Source: Burkholderiales bacterium
Lineage (GTDB): Bacteria > Pseudomonadota > Gammaproteobacteria > Burkholderiales > Burkholderiaceae_C
Assembly (NCBI GenBank): GCA_011391855.1
Contig: JAABPT010000428.1
Span: 1-15,657, forward strand
Direction: 5' to 3'
Length of the DNA stretch: 15,657 nt
Below are positions 1-8,680 of this stretch, piece by piece. The position numbers were made by a program, and so were the translations under genes. Below the pieces are notes generated by a model. It searched no databases, was not told where the DNA came from, and saw only the letters and a program-made list of their open reading frames with translations. Numbering within the stretch: position 1 is the first letter of the stretch; each line of letters opens with the position of its first letter.

Positions 1-734
1 AATGGGCCGCAAACGCGGGCGCCGATTGTATGGGGGTGCAGGAGGTCAAGGCCCAGGCCGGCGACGTGGCCGGGCGCTTCGACAAGCTGGGCGAACTTCA
101 TGGCCACTTCCACTTCGCGCAAAAGAAGGGCTATTCGGGTGTGGGCCTTTATACGCGCCGGGCGCCCAGCGAAGTGGTGGCCGGCTTCGACGGCGGCGAG
201 TTCGACACCGAGGGCCGCTGGCTGGAGGCGCGCTTCGACCGCGCCACGCGCCGCAGCTTGCCCAGGCTGAGCGTGATCAGCGCCTACTTCCCCAGCGGCA
301 GCAGCAGCGAGGAACGGCAGCAGGCCAAGTTCCGCTTCCTCGACCGCATCTGGCCGCACCTGATGGCGCTGCGCGGCGAGCGCGAATTCATCCTCGTGGG
401 CGATCTCAATATCGCGCACCAGCCCATCGACCTGAAGAACTGGCGCGGCAACCAGAAAAACAGCGGTTTCCTGCCCGAGGAGCGGGGCTGGATGACGCGG
501 TTGCTCACCGAGGGCGGGCTGGTGGACGTGTTCCGCACGCTCAACCCGCACCCCGAACAATACACGTGGTGGAGCAACCGCGGCCAGGCCTGGGCCAAGA
601 ACGTGGGCTGGCGCATCGACTACCAGCTGGCCACGCCCGGCATCGCGGCGCTGGCGCGGCGCGAGCACATCCACTTGCAGCCGCGTTTCAGCGACCACGC
701 GCCGCTGACGATCGACTACGACTTCAAGCTGTAA
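1..734 (+). CDS. xth: Exodeoxyribonuclease III (5'-truncated by window edge)
   Basis: Mg-dependent AP endonuclease and 3'-5' exonuclease of base excision repair, cytosolic. The frame is open to the left edge, so the true start lies outside the window; the first readable residues (W-A-A-N-A-G-A-D-C) lead into VQEVKAQ, which carries the metal-binding Glu of the exonuclease-endonuclease-phosphatase fold (codon 42-44). Counting from the ATG at 30, GDLNIAH at about 124-130 supplies the catalytic Asp and Asn, RIDY at about 195-198 is typical of the family, and SDHAPL at about 221-226 supplies the final Asp-His pair. About 245 residues are visible, so only a short N-terminal piece of a roughly 255-270 residue protein is missing. 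The ATG at 30 is internal, because the Glu motif follows it almost at once. Ends with TAA. Family assignment is secure. Confidence 0.95.
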   Translation, partial: WAANAGADCMGVQEVKAQAGDVAGRFDKLGELHGHFHFAQKKGYSGVGLYTRRAPSEVVAGFDGGEFDTEGRWLEARFDRATRRSLPRLSVISAYFPSGSSSEERQQAKFRFLDRIWPHLMALRGEREFILVGDLNIAHQPIDLKNWRGNQKNSGFLPEERGWMTRLLTEGGLVDVFRTLNPHPEQYTWWSNRGQAWAKNVGWRIDYQLATPGIAALARREHIHLQPRFSDHAPLTIDYDFKL

Positions 735-748
735 CCACGGGGTCGTGG
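735..748 (+). terminator. Short hairpin directly after the exonuclease III stop
   Basis: CCACG (735-739) and CGTGG (744-748) can pair around a GGGT loop, starting at the base after the stop codon. The stem is only 5 bp and no T-run follows, so it is at best a weak terminator or a 3'-end stabiliser. Apart from this and the dyad at 820-842, the 735-953 gap holds nothing I recognise. Confidence 0.2.
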
Positions 749-819
749 CTCGGGGCCGATCCATCGCCCGCTGCCGGTGTACCGTCGAACCTTCTGCATG
801 ATTTCGAAAGCGCCAGGGC

Positions 820-842
820 TTGATCTTGGTTTGACCGATCAA
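820..842 (+). promoter_or_regulatory. Candidate operator/promoter upstream of the ferritin-like gene
   Basis: TTGATC (820-825) is matched by GATCAA (837-842), and inside them GGT (828-830) by ACC (834-836), with two unpaired Ts on the left. A -35-like TTGACC (831-836) lies within the dyad, with TACCGT at 855-860 as a poor -10 at 18 bp spacing. The symmetry is seen directly; its use as a repressor site over the promoter is inferred. No known metal- or peroxide-regulator box could be assigned with confidence. The ATG it would serve is about 110 bases downstream. Confidence 0.35.
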
Positions 843-953
843 TCATGGCAGTGGTACCGTTTCTGCAGCAAACACCGTCGTTCGAGTTTCATTTTCACCA
901 CGCAGGCTCACGCTCGGGCAAAACGGGCGTATCGCACTGCAGCGGGAGGCCCC

Positions 954-1502
954 ATGTCAACACGGCTCGACTACTCCAAGCTCACACTGATGGACGCCCT
1001 CGATCTGGCCACGCTGATCGAAGTCGAGGCGGCCAAGCGGTATGCGCAATTTGCCGAACAGCTCGGCAGCCGCACCGACGACGACGCTGCGTCGGTCTTC
1101 CAGTCGATGGCCGTCAACGAGAACAAGCACGGCGAGCAGATCGCCGAGCGCCGGCTGGCGCTGTTCGGCGACCAACGCCCGAACGTCAAGCTTGACGACA
1201 TCTTCGATGTCGAAGCCCCCGACGTCGGGGCGCCCAGCCAGAACATGTCGCCCCTGAAGGCGTACTGGGTGGCGTTGTCCTCCGAGCAGAAGGCGTTTGC
1301 GTTCTACGACCAGGCCCTGCGCTACGTGAAGCAACCGGAAGTCAAGGCGCTGTTCGAGGAGCTGCGGGCCGAAGAGGCCGAGCACGTCGAGATGGTCGAG
1401 GCCATGATCGCCAAGCTGCCGGCTTCGGCCCGGGTGGACCTGGAAGACGAGGACGAGGACGCGGTGCCGAACTCGGAAGGTCGTTTCCACCCGCGCTCGT
1501 AG
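954..1502 (+). CDS. Ferritin-like / rubrerythrin-type diiron protein
   Basis: Small (182 aa) four-helix-bundle protein of the ferritin/rubrerythrin superfamily, likely cytosolic, with an expected role in iron binding or peroxide handling. The metal-ligand pattern is visible: helix 1 LIEVEAAKRY (E23/E25 region), then an E-x-x-H in NENKHGEQIAERR, helix 3 SSEQKAFAFYDQAL, and EELRAEEAEHVEMVEAM with the second E-x-x-H. There is no C-terminal rubredoxin domain (no CxxC pairs), so it is not a classical rubrerythrin. The tail is strongly acidic (DLEDEDEDA). The ATG at 954 is chosen because GGGAGG lies at 944-949; the frame stays open upstream, but residues encoded there look non-coding. Substrate is unknown. 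Confidence 0.85.
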   Translation: MSTRLDYSKLTLMDALDLATLIEVEAAKRYAQFAEQLGSRTDDDAASVFQSMAVNENKHGEQIAERRLALFGDQRPNVKLDDIFDVEAPDVGAPSQNMSPLKAYWVALSSEQKAFAFYDQALRYVKQPEVKALFEELRAEEAEHVEMVEAMIAKLPASARVDLEDEDEDAVPNSEGRFHPRS

Positions 1503-1520
1503 CCGATCGCGGGATCGCAG

Positions 1521-1539
1521 CCGCGCCAGCCAGGCGCGG
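1521..1539. terminator. GC-rich hairpin between convergent genes
   Basis: CCGCGCC (1521-1527) pairs perfectly with GGCGCGG (1533-1539) around AGCCA. It sits in the 40-base gap between the stops of the ferritin-like gene and the hydratase-fold gene on the opposite strand, the expected place for a shared bidirectional terminator. Neither side has a clear T-run, so termination efficiency is uncertain. Confidence 0.4.
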
Positions 1540-1542
1540 TCG

Positions 1543-2388
1543 CTACGTCTTCGGCACTTCGTTCAACGGCGCGAACTCGGCCGTGCGCTTGCCCTGCCAG
1601 GCCGCGATAGCGGTGCCCATCTCGGCGATGTCGAAGAGGGCGCTTTGCAGCAGCGTCATTTGCTGCAGCGACTCGGCCGTGCTGTGGTCGGCGGCGTACT
1701 GCAGCGCCAGCTTGCTGCCGGCCACCGCCAGCGGCGACTTCTCGGCAATGCGCCCGGCCAGCGCCATGGCATGCGTCAGCAGCGCCGCGGCGTCGGGCAG
1801 CACCGCATTGACCAGGCCCACGGCCAGCGCGCGTTCGGCGCCCACGCGGTCGCCGGTGTAGGCCATCTCGCGCGCCACGCCAGCCGGCACGATCTTCGGC
1901 AGCCGCTGCAGCACGCCCAGGTCGGCAGCCATGCCGATATGGATTTCCTGCACCGTGAAGAAGGCGTCGGCGCTGCAGACGCGGATGTCGCAGGCCGCCG
2001 CCAGGTCCAGCGCGCCGCCGATGCAGCCGCCCTGCACCGCGGCAATGACCGGGAAGCGGGCCTCCTCGAGCACGTCGAAGCAGCGCATGAGCTGGCGCAG
2101 GGAATCCTGAAAGGCCAACCGGGCGCGCGCGCTGCTGGTGTCGAGCATGGCCAGGTTGGAAGCGAAGACCTCCAGCGCCATGCCGGCACTGAAATGCTTG
2201 CCGGTGGACGAGATCACCAGCGCCCGCGTGCGGCCGGCGGCGTTGAGCTCGGCCACGGCGTCGCGCAGCGCCGGAAAGAAGGCTGGGTCCAGGGTGTTGA
2301 GCCGCTCGGGGCGACACAACTGCAGGTGGGCCACGCCGGCGGCGCTGGTCTCGATGAGGAAGGGGGCTGGGTTCATGGCCGCCAGCAT
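1543..2388 (-). CDS. Enoyl-CoA hydratase/isomerase family protein, probably delta(3,5)-delta(2,4)-dienoyl-CoA isomerase
   Basis: Crotonase-fold acyl-CoA enzyme of 281 aa, full family length. Oxyanion-hole segments are visible at about 62-70 (TGKHFSAGM) and 119-126 (QGGCIGGA). It carries Asp128 in GALDL, Glu148 in VQEIHIG and Asp156 in MAADLG. The spacings (20 residues, then 8) match the three catalytic carboxylates of rat mitochondrial ECH1 (Asp176, Glu196, Asp204), and GMAADLGVLQRLPK resembles the ECH1 motif. This argues for shifting double bonds in 3,5-dienoyl-CoA during unsaturated fatty acid oxidation, rather than plain hydration. ATG at 2388 or at 2376 (four codons later) could be the start; neither has a strong ribosome site. 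Only 20 bp separate it from the divergent hydrolase. Often named generically enoyl-CoA hydratase. Confidence 0.88.
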   Translation of the reverse strand: MLAAMNPAPFLIETSAAGVAHLQLCRPERLNTLDPAFFPALRDAVAELNAAGRTRALVISSTGKHFSAGMALEVFASNLAMLDTSSARARLAFQDSLRQLMRCFDVLEEARFPVIAAVQGGCIGGALDLAAACDIRVCSADAFFTVQEIHIGMAADLGVLQRLPKIVPAGVAREMAYTGDRVGAERALAVGLVNAVLPDAAALLTHAMALAGRIAEKSPLAVAGSKLALQYAADHSTAESLQQMTLLQSALFDIAEMGTAIAAWQGKRTAEFAPLNEVPKT

Positions 2389-2408
2389 AGCCGTGGTTCA
2401 ATCCTTTC

Positions 2409-3265
2409 ATGGAGAGTTTGACGACGGGGGACGGCCTGCGGCTGCACCTGCAGCGCTGGCCCGCCGCCGGGGCGGCGCACGGCACGGTGCAGATCGTGCA
2501 CGGCCTGGGCGAACATATCGGCCGCTATGCGGCACTGGCGGAAGTGCTGAATGCCGCCGGCTGGCACGTGGCCGGGCACGACCACCGAGGCCACGGCCGC
2601 AGCGAGGGCGCGCGCGGCACCATCGACGGGCCTCAGTGCCTGCTGGCCGACCTGAGCGCGGTCAGCGACCACGTGCGCGAAGGCGGTCGCCTGGTGCTGC
2701 TGGGCCACAGCCTGGGGGGCCTGATCGCCGCGCGTTTCGTCGCCGAAGGTCTGCGCAACCCGGCTTCGCGCTGGTTTCGCGACGTCGACGGCCTGGTGCT
2801 GTCGTCGCCCGCACTGGACCCCGGCCTGAGCGCTCTGCAGCGGCTCCAACTGGCCCTGGCCTCGCGTTTGGTGCCGGACCTGCGGCTTGCCAACGGCCTC
2901 AAGCCCGCGTGGATCAGCCGCGATCCCGAGGTGGTGCGCCGCTACGAGCAGGACCCGCTGGTGCACGACCGCGTGACGGCGCGGCTGGTGCGCTTCATCG
3001 TCGAGGCCGGCCAGACGGTGCGTTCTTGCGCCCCGCGCTGGCAGGTGCCCACCTTGCTGCTGTGGGCCGGTGCCGACCGCTGCGTGGCCCCGGCCGGCAG
3101 CGCTGCCTTCGCTGCCGCCGCGCCGGCGGGTGTGGTCACGGCGCAGGCATTCCCCACGCTTTACCATGAGATCTTCAACGAGCCCGAGCGCGAACAGGTG
3201 CTCGGCCATCTGATCCGCTGGCTGGAGCGTTTTCAGTCTCCACCGCCGAACCCGGAGCCCCCGCC

Positions 3266-3269
<4 letters not shown>
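2409..3269 (+). CDS. Alpha/beta hydrolase, monoacylglycerol lipase-like
   Basis: Serine hydrolase (286 aa) of the lysophospholipase/monoacylglycerol lipase group, expected to cleave short glycerol or lysophospholipid esters in the cytosol. Visible motifs: the oxyanion-side VHGLGEH at about 30-36, DHRGHGRSEG at about 58-67, the nucleophile elbow GHSLGG with Ser101, Asp223 in WAGADRCVAP and His253 in TLYHEIFNE, giving a complete Ser-Asp-His triad in the usual order. The cap region lies between about 135 and 205. No signal peptide. No Shine-Dalgarno is visible before the ATG, which is the only sensible start because the N-terminus MESLTTGDGLRLHLQRW fits the family. Its stop overlaps the start of the next gene by four bases. 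The true substrate is unknown. Confidence 0.88.
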
Positions 3270-4729
<1,460 letters not shown>

Positions 4730-4792
4730 AGATGGGTCTGCTCTGGTCCTGAGCCAGCTCGTGGGGGCGACACACGCTGCGGCCGGCCGAGT

Positions 4793-5452
4793 TCAGGTCG
4801 AGGATTCGACCCTGGGCGCTGCCCGCTTCGCCTTCCAGGCCCCGAACAGCACCAGCACCCCCGGCACGCAGATCATCAGCCAGATGATGGTGCTCAGGTG
4901 GGCCTTGACCCACGGCACGTTGCCGAACAGGTAGCCGGCCAGCGTCAGGCTGCACACCCACAGCGCGCCGCCGCTGACGTCGTAGAAGGTGAACTTGCTG
5001 CGCGTCATCTGCGCCACACCGGCCACGAAGGGCGCGAAGGTGCGCAGGAACGGCATGAAGCGCGCCAGCACGATGGTCACGCCGCCGTAGCGTTCGTAGA
5101 AGGCGTGCATGCGGTCGAAGGCGTCGCGGTTGAACCAGCGCGACTTTGGCCAGGCGAAGACGCGCGGCCCGATGTGGCGGCCGATGGCGTAATTGGTCTG
5201 ATTGCCCAGGATGGCCGCCGTGGTCAGCAGCGCCATCGCCAGCGGCAGGCTCATCAGCCCCAGCCCGCACAGCGCGCCCACCACGAAGAGCAAGGAGTCG
5301 CCGGGCAGGAAGGGCATCACCACCAGCCCGGTCTCGACGAAGATGATGACGAACAGCAGCGCATAGACCCAGCCGCCGTAGGCCGCCACGAAGTCGGACA
5401 GATGGCGGTCGACGTGCAAGATGAAGTCGACGAGGAAGGCGGCGAAATCCAT
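4793..5452 (-). CDS. DedA family membrane protein (SNARE-associated/VTT domain)
   Basis: Inner-membrane protein of 219 aa with several hydrophobic segments (about 29-47, 53-82, 164-178 and 185-204). DedA-family proteins have been linked to recycling of undecaprenyl phosphate, membrane-potential homeostasis and resistance to cationic peptides. The motif PFLPGDSLLF is present, with Glu40 and Asp52 at the same spacing as the essential acidic pair of E. coli YqjA/YghB. The segment RFMPFLRTFAPFVAG holds Arg131 and Arg137, matching the essential Arg pair. GNQTNYAIGRHIG at about 83-95 is the central family motif. It starts 12 bases after the ABC exporter stop on the same strand, so it is probably co-transcribed. 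No clear Shine-Dalgarno precedes the ATG. Which of the several DedA paralogues it equals cannot be told. Confidence 0.92.
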   Translation of the reverse strand: MDFAAFLVDFILHVDRHLSDFVAAYGGWVYALLFVIIFVETGLVVMPFLPGDSLLFVVGALCGLGLMSLPLAMALLTTAAILGNQTNYAIGRHIGPRVFAWPKSRWFNRDAFDRMHAFYERYGGVTIVLARFMPFLRTFAPFVAGVAQMTRSKFTFYDVSGGALWVCSLTLAGYLFGNVPWVKAHLSTIIWLMICVPGVLVLFGAWKAKRAAPRVESST

Positions 5453-5464
5453 GGCGGTTGAAGT

Positions 5465-7426
<1,962 letters not shown>

Positions 7427-7437
7427 CAAAAGCGATG

Positions 7438-7468
7438 CCGCCCGGCGCCTGATGTCGGCGCCGGGCGG
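7438..7468 (-). terminator. Perfect 12-bp inverted repeat just upstream of the ABC exporter start
   Basis: CCGCCCGGCGCC (7438-7449) pairs with GGCGCCGGGCGG (7457-7468) around TGATGTC; a G-T pair extends it one step. It lies in the 133-base gap between the amgK stop and the exporter ATG. Read on the minus strand, the stem ends 11 bases before the ATG and is followed by CATCGCTTTTG, a short T-run. It could terminate amgK transcripts, attenuate the exporter, or hold its ribosome binding region (the only G-rich sequence nearby is within the stem). The rest of the gap shows no clear promoter; CACAAT (minus strand, around 7489-7494) is -10-like but lacks a -35. Confidence 0.6.
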
Positions 7469-7559
7469 TGACTGTGGTGCGGGCCCATATTGTGGCCGGT
7501 GTCGCGCGTCGGTGCCGTGCCCGGCGCTGGTGATGCGGACTTCCGCGCGCGACAGAACC

Positions 7560-8624
7560 TCAGAACGTATAGCCGGCGCGCACCGCAGCGCCCGACAGCG
7601 GCTCCAGCAGTCGAACCAGCGGTTTCAGTGGCGCATAACGCAGCGCCACGCGCTGGGCATAGGCGAAGAAGCGCGGCAGGTCCTGGGCGTAACGCGCCTT
7701 GCCGTCGCGGTGCTTCAGGCGGCAGAAGATGCCCAGCACCTTCAGATGGCGCTGCAGGCCCATCCATTCCAGCGCGCGCCAGAATTCGCCGAAGTCCGCG
7801 TCAACCGGCAGGCCGGCTTGTCGCGCCTGCTGCCAGAAGCGCACCGCCCAGTCGAGTTCCTGTTCCTCGTCCCACGAGATGAAGGCGTCGCGCAACAGCG
7901 AGGCCAGGTCGTAGGTCACCGGACCGGCCACCGCATCCTGGAAGTCCAGGATGCCTGGTGACGCTGCGCCTGCCGGGGCCAGCATCAGGTTGCGCGGCAT
8001 CCAGTCGGCGTGCACGGCCACCACGGGCTGCGCCAGCGCGCTCTGGATGAGTACGCCGCACAGGCGCCGCCAGGTGCGCTGCTCGTCGGCCGACCAGGCG
8101 ATACCGAATTCGCGCTCCACGCACCAGTGAGGAAACAGGGCCAGTTCGCGCGCCAGCAAGGCTTCGTCGAAAGGCGGCAGTGCCGCTGCCGGCACCCCCT
8201 GCTGCCAGCGCAGCAGCGCCGAGAGCGCGTCGCGCATCAGGCGGTCGGCCTGGTCGGGTGCGGCGGCCTGCAGCGCGTCGAGGTACAGCGTGTCGCCCAG
8301 GTCGGTGAGCAGCAGGAAGCCGTGGTCGGCGTCGGCTTCGAGCACGCTCGGCACGTGCAGACCAGCCGCCGCCGCCAGGGCGGCCACGTGTACGAAGGGC
8401 CGCACGTCTTCCTGCGGCGGCGGCGCGTCCATCACCACCAGACTGCTGCCGGCGGCGCTGGCGGCACCCACGCGCAAGTAGCGGCGGAAGCTGGCATCGG
8501 CCGAAGCCGGTGCCAGGCTGGCCCGGTCCAGGCCGTGGCGGGGTGCGATGCCGGCAAACCAGCGCTCGAAGGCCGCCTGGCGTTCAGCTTGGGCCCAGAC
8601 GATCTTCGTTTCGGCAACGCTCAT
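7560..8624 (-). CDS. amgK: N-acetylmuramate/N-acetylglucosamine kinase (aminoglycoside phosphotransferase fold)
   Basis: Predicted anomeric sugar kinase of peptidoglycan recycling, which phosphorylates MurNAc/GlcNAc at C1 so that MurU can make UDP-MurNAc and bypass de novo synthesis; cytosolic. The 354 aa product has the kinase-like fold: SFRRYLRV at about 45-52 (nucleotide-loop region), LLLTDLGDT at about 104-112 (hinge), catalytic VHADWMPRN with Asp207 and Asn212, and metal-binding ILDFQDAVAGP with Asp227. In Pseudomonas, amgK is also divergent from lptD, and the same arrangement here supports the call. MurU, normally the next gene, is absent; an ABC exporter follows instead. ATG at 8624. 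A generic choline/aminoglycoside phosphotransferase is the alternative name. Confidence 0.85.
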   Translation of the reverse strand: MSVAETKIVWAQAERQAAFERWFAGIAPRHGLDRASLAPASADASFRRYLRVGAASAAGSSLVVMDAPPPQEDVRPFVHVAALAAAAGLHVPSVLEADADHGFLLLTDLGDTLYLDALQAAAPDQADRLMRDALSALLRWQQGVPAAALPPFDEALLARELALFPHWCVEREFGIAWSADEQRTWRRLCGVLIQSALAQPVVAVHADWMPRNLMLAPAGAASPGILDFQDAVAGPVTYDLASLLRDAFISWDEEQELDWAVRFWQQARQAGLPVDADFGEFWRALEWMGLQRHLKVLGIFCRLKHRDGKARYAQDLPRFFAYAQRVALRYAPLKPLVRLLEPLSGAAVRAGYTF

Positions 8625-8680
8625 GGATAATTCATTCTACAAACCCGGCCGTGGCCCCCATCCGAGGCGTCGTCTTCCGC
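8625..8680. promoter_or_regulatory. Divergent amgK-lptD promoter region
   Basis: The 56-base gap between two divergent starts contains the most AT-rich short stretch nearby (about 8626-8645). A -10-like GATAAT (8626-8631) reads toward lptD and TAGAAT (complement of 8634-8639) toward amgK. No matching -35 is convincing in either direction, and no sigma-E-type promoter could be recognised. GAGG at 8664-8667 lies 13 bases before the lptD ATG and is a rather distant ribosome site. Confidence 0.35.

Noticed and set aside
777..953. Upstream extension of the ferritin-like frame (59 extra codons from a GTG)
   Set aside because: No ribosome site at 777, the extra residues do not fit the family, and the ATG at 954 has a good GGGAGG site.
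1322..2485. 387-codon minus-strand frame overlapping the hydratase-fold gene
   Set aside because: It is out of frame with the crotonase motifs and runs into neighbouring genes; Ala/Gly/Arg-rich shadow.
4783..4792. GC palindrome between the M20 and DedA stops as a terminator
   Set aside because: It is too short to leave a loop, with no T-run; the 63-base convergent gap shows no convincing terminator.
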